From: JAAYCI01 sp964370445
GTDB taxonomy: Bacteria; Bacillota; Clostridia; Oscillospirales; Ruminococcaceae
NCBI GenBank assembly: GCA_964370445.1
Contig: CAYJJK010000094.1
Coordinates: forward strand, 1 to 8,944
Direction: 5' to 3'
DNA: 8,944 bases
How positions within the stretch are numbered: the stretch's first letter is position 1; each line of letters begins with the position of its first letter. Made by a program: the position numbers and the translations under genes. The notes beneath the pieces were generated by a model. It did not search any database. It was not told the DNA's origin and saw only the letters and a program-made list of their open reading frames with translations. Positions 1 through 7,065 of this stretch are shown one piece after another.

Positions 1-28
1 TTTTTTTGTATATAAATGCTTGATTTAG

Positions 29-3000
29 ACTCGAACGGTTTACCACTTAGGAGGTGGCAACCCAGAAGGCGGCGACCCAGAAGGCGGCGACCCTGAAGGT
101 GGCAATCCTGAAGGTGGCAGCCCTGAAGGTGGCAGCCCTGAAGGTGGCGACCCTGAAGGCGGTGACCCAGAAGGCGGCGATCCTGAAGGTAGTGACCCTG
201 AAGGCAGTGACCCTGAAGGCAGTGACCCTGAAGGCGGCGACCTTGAAAATGTGAATAAAGGGGGCGTGCAACCTCTTTCAGCTGCAACATTTGAAGCGGT
301 TACTGTCACAAAAAGTAGCATAAACGCCCAGCAAACGATTGAACTTCGAGTAGATTGGGTTTTGGATCAAAGCCGTTCAACCAGCGAAGTTTTTACCACA
401 GACAGAGCAGGGGGATATGTGTATACGGCAGAATTTTTGGATGAAGGATATACACTTGCGCCTGGTGTTACATTGCCTTCAATCACAGTGGAAGTGGTGC
501 TAGGCGACGGTGCAACGTTACGGACGAATCGGCTTAGAAGTGGTGAAACAGTGCCGGAACTTGTAACAGTGGTAGCAAACTCTGGTTCGGAGGTGGGCGG
601 CACTGGTACAACTCATCATTTAATTGTGGCAAATGGCTTACCTTTAACCATTGCAAGTGATGGTTCCAACACCAGTATTTCCTATGTCAATGCATTAGGT
701 GCTACAAAATATTTGCTCATTGGAGGAACTGGTCTTACACTTTTAGATACCCCAGTTTCGGGTGATTTTAGCAAATACGACATTGTGGGAGGGGGCTACA
801 ATACAGACCTTTCTTCCGTTTCTACGTCCATAACCATGACAGGTGGTACTGTAAAATCTATTTATGGCGGTGGCGCATCCCATGGTGAGAGTACTTCTGC
901 CCTTGTAGGCAGTAGTGTAGTATCCATCAGCGGTGGTACAGTAGGAAATGTGTACGGCGGTGGATTTGGAATAAACAGTACAACAGGAAGCAGTAATGTC
1001 AACATCACTGCAGGCACTGTAACACAAAATGTTTACGGAGGCGGTGGGTTCAATAAAATCACAAACGGTACTGCAGTTAGTGTTAGTGGCAGTGCGGTTG
1101 TAAGTGGAAATGTATATGGTGGCAATGCCTTAGGTGTAACAGCGGTCGGTGCTTTGGGTGATTCTCTTATTGGGGGAAGCGCTCAAGTGACCATTGGAAC
1201 TGGCGCCCAAATAGCAGGTAATGTATATGGTGGCGGTATAAGAGATATTGTACAAAATAATGCGGCTGTTATTATAAATGGCGGTACGATAGGTGGAAAT
1301 GTATTTGGAAGTGGAAGCAGCAGCACCGTTAGTGGAAATACAGCACTTACAGTGAACGGCGGCACAATAAAGGGTAGTTTGTTTGGTGCTGGCGAAGTGT
1401 TTTCTCACATGGGCTTTGACTTAACTCCGATTGGGGACTTTGTTTTCTTTACAGAAAATCCGAATAGTGGCAACATTGAAGTGTACCTAAATGGCGGGAC
1501 AGTGGAGGGTTCTGTTTATGGTGGTGGCTATACTGACTACGGAGGCGTTGTTGCATATAAGGCAGTAGCAATTTCGATGAAGGGCGGCACAGTAAATGAA
1601 TCGGTTATTGGGGGTTCACTTTTTTCGTCTATCCCTGGTGAGGTAGGAGATGGGACAATGGTGGACACAAGAAATCCCGCGCCCATTTCTATTCAACTTT
1701 TCGACGGTACTGTTAAAAAAGATGTAGTTGGCATAGGTGCCTATCATCATGATGATGCTCGTGACTATTCTGATTTGCGGCATGAACTATTCATTTTTGT
1801 AGATGCAAGCGTAGATTTGACAGGGAAAATTTACAAGCAACTATATAATGTTAGGGATGGTGATACCCGTACACCAGGGACTTCCACCATTGTGGTAGAA
1901 AATGTAGCCACAGGTATTGGTAAAGTTCAAGGTGAGGATACAGAAATTCTGGTGGCCGATGTAACGAATGACATTAATAACATTTTGCGTCTAGAAAGAA
2001 AAGAAACTTACACACAAGACCATTGGGCCATTCGTGGGGAGGTAGTGTTGCCACTTTTGGTAACCGGTGCGGTTTCCATTGAACAAAGGCAAGAATTGTA
2101 TATACCGGATGGTGCTAGCTTAAGAGCTACTGAAGATGGAAGCACGCAGTTTGAAAATCGTGGGTATATTATTACACAACAACCTACACTAGATGATAGC
2201 ATTGAAACTGAAAATGAACCCGGAAAAACAAATATTGATTCTCGGATTTATCGTGGCGATGTAACTTTATCTATTACATTGCAAGATGCAAGCTATACAC
2301 AAGGGCAAGTTGCCAGAGCGCTCAATGCAACGCCTGCCGAAAATAATGTGTGGAATTTCCTTGTGGACGGCGGGAAAGTGGATGCCGATATTGATTATGG
2401 ATGGACGAAGGATAGTGAAGAGCTTAGTGGTGTAACCGGCGCTACCTATGTGCCAAGCACACAGCAGGTGGGTTCTGCCACTTATGCTGCCACCGGCACA
2501 ACTTCGCACACATTTGAGTCGGTTCCGGCTGGTATATTGCAAAACCTCAGTGCAACGGACGATGCTACCATTTCGGTGCAAGCGCCCACAGACCCAGAAC
2601 CGCCTACAGACCCAACAACGCCCACAGACCCAACAACGCCCACAGACCCAACAACGCCCACAGACCCAACAACGCCCACAGATCCCGCACCACCTGCACC
2701 ACCTATTGTGCCGGATGACGATGAAGAAGATGATGTGATCGAAGAGGAAGATGATGAAGAACCTGTGACACCTGGGCCTGAAGATACCACAAGTGGTACA
2801 CCAGTACCTCCGGTTGACAATGGCACACCGCCTACACCGGGCACACCGGGTACACCTGGGATTACACCGGACGGGGGAATTACCATTGATCCTTTGTTGC
2901 CAGGAGTTCCGCCGGACCTTGTAACGGTAAATGGAAATGAGGTGGGTGCGGATGCCTTCACATTAAATGAGGATGGAACGCTTACACTCTCCCCAGACTT

Positions 3001-3511
3001 TTTAGCCACCCTTGAGGATGGTAGCCACACATTACGTGTACAATTTGGCGATGAGGTGTTTGAGTCCACCATTATTACTGAAAATGGTGTGCCGCTCAGT
3101 GCAGGAGATTTTGTACCCGTTAGCGGATCTTGGAGCTTGTTTGATTTACTGGTTACTGTGTTGAGTGTATTATCACCTGTGTTATATTTTGTGTACATAA
3201 GGCGGAAAAAACAAGAAGAACAATACGAAGAGCAATATGAAGAACAAACAGAAAAACAAGCACCTCAAAATAGACGCAAGTTGGCTTTGCTTCTAACTAG
3301 CTTGTTGGGCATTGTTTCGATTGTACTATTGCTGCTCACACAAGATTTCACACAGCCAATGGTTTTCTTTGATCAGTTTAGCATTTGGTTTGCACTAATT
3401 TTCTTATTACAATTTATTGTTGAATTTGTGATACGCAGCAAGAAGCAAAAAGATAAAAATGAAAACAACGCATATTACCAAACATATCAACATGCAGGGA
3501 ACGTAAAATAG
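29..3511 (+). CDS. Repeat-rich surface protein with beta-solenoid ectodomain and three-helix membrane tail (5' end missing)
   Basis: No enzymatic motif is recognised; it is probably a cell-surface adhesin or carbohydrate-binding structural protein. The frame is open from 29, just after an in-frame TAG at 26-28, to a TAG at 3509-3511. The only early start is GTG at 251, but the pentapeptide array continues in frame upstream of it, so the true start and an expected signal peptide are lost at the window edge. Counting GTG 251 as residue 1: a beta domain at about 20-80, GGT[VI]-x(4)-VYGGG-type solenoid repeats at 198-496, PTDPTT repeats from 779, an acidic run, an X2/Ig-like module at 890-950 (LVTVNGNEV, LTLSPDFLATL), and membrane helices at about 961-983, 1011-1031 and 1043-1061. 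Helix 1 is followed by RRKK and a Glu/Gln-rich charged loop, so this loop and the C-tail are predicted cytoplasmic. The protein has no cysteine and no LPXTG. The last 190 residues are homologous to those of the convergent gene at 4124-7014. Confidence 0.8.
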   Translation, partial: TRTVYHLGGGNPEGGDPEGGDPEGGNPEGGSPEGGSPEGGDPEGGDPEGGDPEGSDPEGSDPEGSDPEGGDLENVNKGGVQPLSAATFEAVTVTKSSINAQQTIELRVDWVLDQSRSTSEVFTTDRAGGYVYTAEFLDEGYTLAPGVTLPSITVEVVLGDGATLRTNRLRSGETVPELVTVVANSGSEVGGTGTTHHLIVANGLPLTIASDGSNTSISYVNALGATKYLLIGGTGLTLLDTPVSGDFSKYDIVGGGYNTDLSSVSTSITMTGGTVKSIYGGGASHGESTSALVGSSVVSISGGTVGNVYGGGFGINSTTGSSNVNITAGTVTQNVYGGGGFNKITNGTAVSVSGSAVVSGNVYGGNALGVTAVGALGDSLIGGSAQVTIGTGAQIAGNVYGGGIRDIVQNNAAVIINGGTIGGNVFGSGSSSTVSGNTALTVNGGTIKGSLFGAGEVFSHMGFDLTPIGDFVFFTENPNSGNIEVYLNGGTVEGSVYGGGYTDYGGVVAYKAVAISMKGGTVNESVIGGSLFSSIPGEVGDGTMVDTRNPAPISIQLFDGTVKKDVVGIGAYHHDDARDYSDLRHELFIFVDASVDLTGKIYKQLYNVRDGDTRTPGTSTIVVENVATGIGKVQGEDTEILVADVTNDINNILRLERKETYTQDHWAIRGEVVLPLLVTGAVSIEQRQELYIPDGASLRATEDGSTQFENRGYIITQQPTLDDSIETENEPGKTNIDSRIYRGDVTLSITLQDASYTQGQVARALNATPAENNVWNFLVDGGKVDADIDYGWTKDSEELSGVTGATYVPSTQQVGSATYAATGTTSHTFESVPAGILQNLSATDDATISVQAPTDPEPPTDPTTPTDPTTPTDPTTPTDPTTPTDPAPPAPPIVPDDDEEDDVIEEEDDEEPVTPGPEDTTSGTPVPPVDNGTPPTPGTPGTPGITPDGGITIDPLLPGVPPDLVTVNGNEVGADAFTLNEDGTLTLSPDFLATLEDGSHTLRVQFGDEVFESTIITENGVPLSAGDFVPVSGSWSLFDLLVTVLSVLSPVLYFVYIRRKKQEEQYEEQYEEQTEKQAPQNRRKLALLLTSLLGIVSIVLLLLTQDFTQPMVFFDQFSIWFALIFLLQFIVEFVIRSKKQKDKNENNAYYQTYQHAGNVK
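53..247 (+). repeat. 13 tandem 15-bp units encoding GG(D/N/S)PE
   Basis: Thirteen consecutive 15-bp units, in frame with the downstream CDS, encode GGNPE, GGDPE, GGSPE, GSDPE and a final degenerate GGDLE. Unit order is GGN, GGD, GGD, GGN, GGS, GGS, three GGD, three GSD, then GGDLE. The array is acidic, glycine- and proline-rich and would form a flexible stalk near the N-terminus. All six frames across it are nearly stop-free, which explains the opposite-strand open frames here. Confidence 0.9.
842..1738 (+). repeat. Degenerate GGT[VI]-x(4)-VYGGG protein repeats (beta-solenoid-like)
   Basis: About ten degenerate repeats occur within the first surface protein: GGTVKSIYGGG (842-874), GGTVGNVYGGG, AGTVTQNVYGGGG, SAVVSGNVYGGN, GAQIAGNVYGGG, GGTIGGNVFGSG, GGTIKGSLFGAG, GGTVEGSVYGGG, GGTVNESVIGGS and DGTVKKDVVGIG (1703-1738). 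They are separated by roughly 25-60 residues, most with a preceding short strand such as VSISGG or ALTVNGG. Regular alternation of short hydrophobic strands with Gly turns is typical of parallel beta-helices. The fold is inferred and no Pfam family is claimed. Confidence 0.65.
2585..2692 (+). repeat. Six 18-bp units encoding PTDPxx (Pro/Thr stalk)
   Basis: Six 18-bp units encode PTDPEP, four PTDPTT and PTDPAP. They are followed by PAPP and an acidic Asp/Glu run, then a second Pro/Gly/Thr-rich stretch to about 2880. The middle four units are nearly identical in DNA, so copy number can change without loss of frame. It is a typical extended spacer between the exposed domain and the membrane-proximal module. 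Confidence 0.85.
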
Positions 3512-3650
3512 AAACCATGTGAAATAAGCAGGTTGTTTTTTGCTGGCAAAAACCACAGGGCAATATCTGTACACAAAAGAAAACAATTTGTATTACGGTG
3601 CAAAAAAATGTAAAATATTTTGTGGACATATGCTTTGTTGTATTAGTTTA

Positions 3651-3681
3651 AAGGCCGTGGGACAGTATCCCACGGCCTTTT
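3651..3681 (+). terminator. Rho-independent terminator after the first surface gene
   Basis: A perfect 12-bp stem AAGGCCGTGGGA (3651-3662) pairs with TCCCACGGCCTT (3668-3679) around the loop CAGTA. TTTT (3678-3681) runs out of the 3' arm and TTTGT-rich DNA surrounds it. It lies 140 bp past the plus-strand stop. The minus-strand reading ends in TTTAAAC, so it may also act weakly from the other side. Confidence 0.85.
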
Positions 3682-4006
3682 GTGTATAAGATTGCCAATT
3701 GTAATGAAGGTTGATTTTTGCACGATGAAATATTTGGTGCCTACGGGAAAAACCAAAAATAACATATAAAATTGTTGCATCACGTTTGAAAAATGCAAGG
3801 GTTTTATTTTTTGTACGAAAATCTTACACTCGTGTTTTGCCTTGTCATTTAAGGGGCTAAAACACAGTGGAGAGCATTAAGGTATGGCTACTGCATATCG
3901 CGATGAGGCTGTGAACCACACAGGGATTATATATGATTGATATGGCGTTTCAGTAAATAACGATAGTAATATGTGTTTTTCAATCTTAAATATTTGGCAA
4001 TATGAT

Positions 4007-4058
4007 AAAGCGGCAACAGCACCCACTTAAACTGTACAGTGGGTGCTGTTGCCGCTTT
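4007..4058. terminator. Perfect 21-bp inverted repeat, probable bidirectional terminator
   Basis: The left arm is 4007-4027 (starts AAAGCGGCAAC, ends CCCACT), the loop 4028-4037 (TAAACTGTAC), the right arm 4038-4058. The arms are exactly complementary over 21 bp. Plus-strand reading continues TTTTG and minus-strand reading ends CCGCTTTATC. It lies 66 bp beyond the minus-strand stop codon, so it most likely terminates that gene. The loop with the right arm also forms ACTGTACAGT (4031-4040), an alternative palindrome. The stem is longer than most intrinsic terminators. Confidence 0.7.
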
Positions 4059-4062
4059 TGAC

Positions 4063-4091
4063 GCCGGGGATACCGGCTGGCTAAGCCGGTA
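4063..4091. repeat. Small overlapping GC-rich inverted repeats
   Basis: TACCGGCT (4071-4078) pairs with AGCCGGTA (4084-4091) around a 5-nt loop. GCCGG (4063-4067) can instead pair with CCGGC (4073-4077), so the two stems exclude each other. There is no T-run on either side. A further palindrome GGTTTAAACC (4113-4122) stands directly after the minus-strand stop codon. Function unknown; they may be part of the 3' end of the minus-strand transcript. Confidence 0.45.
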
Positions 4092-4123
4092 AGGATACAA
4101 TGCGAAAGGGGAGGTTTAAACCC

Positions 4124-7014
4124 TTAGGCATATTTTGCAGAATGTGCATAGTTTTCTTCTTCTTCAAGTTCATCTTGTTTTTTGTTATTGCGTATTAAAA
4201 TGATGCCTAAAACCATCTGAACAATGGCAAATACTGCAAACAATAAACTATATTCATCAAATAAAATCATTGGTAAGGTAAAGTCTTGTGTAAGCAGTAA
4301 CACAATCAAAGTAACCACAAAAACAACTGCGCCCAATATCTTCAAAACAAGTTGTTTTTTACGCTTTGATGTATGTTTATGATGATGCTCTTCAAGTGAT
4401 TCATCCTCGTGATAAGGTTGGTTTTCAGCATCTTTTGCGTGTTTGCGTAGCTTATACACTGCATACATAACCATTAAAAGGAAGGTGGCTACGGTCATCA
4501 TTAAGTCAAATAAGCTCCAAGCACCACTGTTGATGTAAGCGCTTAGTGGAACGCCATTATCTGTAAGTACCACACTATCTACCGAGCTACCGTCATCATA
4601 AATCACAGAAATGGTGTTTTCTCCTGTACCAAGTGCCTCAATCGCCTGAGGTGCAATGGAAACAACTCCATTTTCCACATTATAGAATCCAGGGGGGAGT
4701 ATTTCGTTGTTAATGGTTACGTTGTTTGGGATATCGTCCGGACGACCTGTGTTGATATCAAGTCCACCATCTGGTGTGATGTCTACAAAAGGTCCGGTTG
4801 TAGAGCCGCCGCCAGTATCTGTGTTGCCATCGCCATCCGTGCCATTTGTATCGGTGGTGCCGCCCGTACCACCATCGCCACCGGGAACTGGTGGGAGTTC
4901 ATTGTTGTCATCATTGGTGTCATCGTCATCTTCTGCATCGTCATCTGCATCGTCACCACCGCCGGCATCACCACCGCCGCCGGTATCACCGCCACCACCG
5001 GTATCGCCACCGCCGCCGGTATCGCCACCGCCACCGGTATCACCGCCACCGCCGGTATCACCGCCACCGCCGGTATCGCCACCGCCACCGGTATCACCGC
5101 CACCGCCGGTATCGCCACCGCCACCGCCACCGGTATCACCACCGCCGCCGGTATCGCCGCCACCGGTATCACCACCACTGCCGGTATCACCGCCACCGGT
5201 ATCACCGCCACCAGTATCGCCACCGTCGGTTCCGCCACCGCCAGTTCCACCGCCGTCGGTTCCGCCACCGCCAGTTCCACCGCCGTCGGTTCCGCCACCG
5301 CCAGTTCCACCGCCGCCGGTTCCGCCGTCACCAGCTTCGCCGCCACCGGTTCCGCCATCGCCGGTTCCGCCGTCGCCAGTTTCGCCATCAGTATCACCAC
5401 TACCTGTGCCATCCGTGCAATAAATCTTCACATATGGATAAGCAGTGGTTCCTTCAATGTATTTATATCCATCTGGCCGATGTGGTTCTGTATCACTATT
5501 TGAGGGACTAGAACCGAAATCAGCCATAGCACCATCACATTCGTGGTCATCACTAGGAGTATGTGAACAAGCGTTATGTGAGCCATTGATAGCGCTCAAA
5601 CCTCCGGTGCCGGTAAATGAGCCATAATCTACAAAAATTGAGCCATTGCTAGCAAATGCATTGGTGCTTGAGGCAACAGCTGTGGCGCCGCCTCCAATTC
5701 TAATTCCATTAGAAAAACCATATCCACTTACACTGTGACCTTCTATCAGGCCGGAAGTGATTGTAATAGAACCAAAGACACCATGCCCCCAGGTGCTTCG
5801 ACCAATCACACTCCCACTGTTTACTGTAACACCTCCATGGATGCCATCTCCATGATTATCGGCATACGCATATCCAAGCGCAGTGTGAGCAGTACTCTCA
5901 TATGTTCCAATCGCCTCAATCCTGCCGCTACCATTAAAAGTAATTGTTTTTTCTGGAGCAATAATCCCGTTATTGCCAGTAGCTGTAAGAGAGCCACCAC
6001 CAGAAAATATGAGATTGGCTGTTGAGGAAACAGCACCTGTGAGATTTGTAGAGGGATCGGGTGTAGTTTCAGCGATGGTATTGCTGCCCTCCAGAACAAT
6101 GCTCATGTCATCCGCGCCTGTGATGGCCAATGCAGGGATGTTTACATTGGTCAATGTGATGGTGCTATTTTCATAGGCTACACCATTAAACACAATACTA
6201 TTGTCGTTTTTGGATACAACTGTACCGTCATTCAGTAGTACGGCTTGCACCCCTCCGATGGTAAACGGTAGGTCTGTTCCTAAAGATATAGGATTTATTA
6301 AATTCGAGCGCAGTGCTGCTTGAGGAGCAAATGAAAGATGGCCAAACACACTGGGCTTGAAATCAGAAGCCTCGTTAAGGGTGTCTTCATCGGGGATGTT
6401 GTCTTCCTCAAGAATTTCATCGTCTTCGGCCATGCCGTCATCTTCGGCCGTGCCGTCGTCTTCGGTAGTGCCGTCGTCTTCGGTAGTGCCGTCATCTTCG
6501 GCCGTGCCGTCGTCTTCGGTAGTGCCGTCATCTTCGGTAGTGCCGTCGTCTTCGGTAGTGCCGTCATCTTCGGTCGTGCCGTCGTCTTCGGTCGTGCCGT
6601 CGTTTTCGGCCGTGCCGTCATCTTCGGCCATGCCGTCATCTTCGGTAGTGCCGTCATCTTCGGTAGTGCCGTCATCNNNNNNNNNNNNNNNNNNNNNNNN
6701 NNNNNNNNNNNNNNNNNNNNNNNNNNNNNNNNNNNNNNNNNNNNNNNNNNNNNNNNNNNNNNNNNNNNNNNNNNNNCTTCGGCCATGCCGTCATCTTCGG
6801 TAGTGCCGTCATCTTCGGTAGTGCCGTCATCGTCGGCCGTGCCAATGGTTTCAACGGGGGTTTCATCTGCGGGTTCATTCGTTAAAACGGTAGTTTCTGT
6901 GCCGGCATCGCCTTCAAGAGATGGATCTACCGCGTAAATGTTAATTGAAACAAAAAAACTCATCACTGCGATAGCCAGCACAGAAGATAGAACTCTTTTT
7001 GTGTTTTTGGACAT
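4124..7014 (-). CDS. Repeat-rich surface protein with beta-helix-like ectodomain and three-helix membrane tail
   Basis: Secreted, membrane-held surface protein, function unknown. ATG 7014 is chosen because AAGAGG lies 6 nt upstream; ATG 7029 (adds MKRFI) is possible but worse placed. MSKNTKRV plus a hydrophobic stretch ending NIYA is a signal peptide without a lipobox. Next come an acidic DDGTTE array (6831-6425), a strand-rich domain at about 6270-5590 (ITLTNVNIP, LIFSGGGSLTATG, ITFNGSGRIEAIG) resembling the Cthe_2159/DUF4353 carbohydrate-binding beta-helix family, a CSHTPSDDHEC insertion (5537-5569), a Gly/Asp/Thr stalk (4955-5377), an X2-like module (4538-4727) and helices at about 4451-4519, 4289-4349 and 4193-4252. 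The loop after helix 1 contains HHHKH. The 100-N gap shifts the nominal frame; merging its identical 55-bp flanks gives one 911-residue frame. Family assignment is from remembered patterns. Confidence 0.8.
4955..5377 (-). repeat. Gly-rich stalk array of GGGGDT/GGGGT-type units
   Basis: About 140 codons made almost only of Gly, Asp and Thr. The membrane-proximal part has 15-18-bp units encoding GGGDT/GGGGDT, ending GGGGDAGGGDD next to an Asp-rich run (DDADDDAEDDDD). The distal part has GGTDGGGTGGGGT-type units. On the plus strand this is a continuous CCACCGCCG-type tract, much more GC-rich than its surroundings. It probably acts as a flexible spacer between ectodomain and membrane module. Confidence 0.85.
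6425..6831 (-). repeat. 18-bp hexapeptide array DDG(T/M)(T/A)E, interrupted by N gap
   Basis: Three units before the gap (6778-6831) and fourteen after it (6425-6676) encode DDGTTE, DDGTAE, DDGMAE and one NDGTTE. The array starts about 55 residues after the signal peptide and gives a strongly acidic N-terminal stalk. The order TTE-TTE-MAE occurs on both sides of the gap, where the DNA is identical over 55 bp, so the true count is uncertain and could be 14 if the flanks are one copy. All frames are open through the array, producing long spurious open frames on both strands. Confidence 0.9.
6677..6776. other. Assembly gap of 100 N inside the hexapeptide array
   Basis: Exactly 100 N, the usual placeholder for a gap of unknown size. 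Sequence 6622-6676 on one side is identical to 6777-6831 on the other (55 bp). The gene stays in frame only if the true gap length is 2 mod 3, as for 17+18n bases of intact repeats, or if the two flanks are merged. Confidence 0.95.
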
Positions 7015-7020
7015 GATAAA

Positions 7021-7026
7021 CCTCTT
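7021..7026 (-). promoter_or_regulatory. Ribosome binding site deciding the start at 7014
   Basis: On the minus strand AAGAGG is followed by TTTATC and then ATG (7014-7012), a 6-nt spacing. The upstream ATG at 7029 overlaps this site and has only AGG 8 nt before it. This favours MSKNTKRV over MKRFIMSK as the N-terminus. Confidence 0.65.
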
Positions 7027-7039
7027 CATTTTTTGAACC

Positions 7040-7065
7040 TATAAACTGATGAAAATCAATTTATA
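7040..7065 (-). promoter_or_regulatory. AT-rich stem-loop in the leader of the second surface gene
   Basis: On the minus-strand RNA, 7065-7055 pairs with 7050-7040 as an 11-bp stem with one U-G wobble and the tetraloop UUUC. It ends about 14 nt before the Shine-Dalgarno sequence. Possible roles are mRNA stability or modulation of initiation; this is only inferred. Confidence 0.35.

Larger units (their letters stand above)
3512..4123. other. Convergent intergenic region, 612 bp, no supported gene
   Basis: This lies between the stop codons of the two convergent surface genes. It is AT-rich and holds the hairpin at 3651-3681, the long inverted repeat at 4007-4058 and smaller palindromes up to 4122. 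Between the two main hairpins (3682-4006) I see no convincing gene; the only candidate is an 18-codon frame at 3884-3940, listed under findings. No recognisable RNA family is seen. Confidence 0.6.

Noticed and set aside
20..45. tRNA T-arm-like GTTCGAGTC on the minus strand
   Set aside because: The flanks do not pair to form a T stem, and no acceptor, anticodon arm or CCA is present.
40..321. Minus-strand GSPPSGLPP ORF over the first array
   Set aside because: It is the antisense shadow of the GG(D/N/S)PE repeats and has no promoter or ribosome binding site.
2482..3198. 238-codon minus-strand ORF
   Set aside because: It is antisense to the PTDPTT stalk and X2-like module, whose plus-strand reading is homologous to the paralogue.
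3774..3820. TTGCAT...ATGCAA short inverted repeat followed by T-rich DNA as a further terminator
   Set aside because: Only 6 bp with a long loop, and no transcript is expected to end there.
4707..5511. Long plus-strand and other-frame ORFs rich in Pro or His/Arg over the Gly array
   Set aside because: They are by-products of a stop-free 15-18-bp repeat; the minus-strand frame alone joins to a signal peptide and membrane tail.
6425..6831. CRISPR array
   Set aside because: The units are contiguous 18-mers without spacers and in frame with a protein; the same applies to the other arrays.
6298..6937. Long ORFs of SSSVVP, FGSAVV or MTALPK repeats
   Set aside because: They are alternative frames of the DDGTTE array. 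The MTALPK frame arises only because the 100-N placeholder shifts the frame.
6920..7029. Lipoprotein signal in the second surface protein
   Set aside because: The signal region contains no cysteine, so there is no lipobox; an ordinary signal peptide fits.
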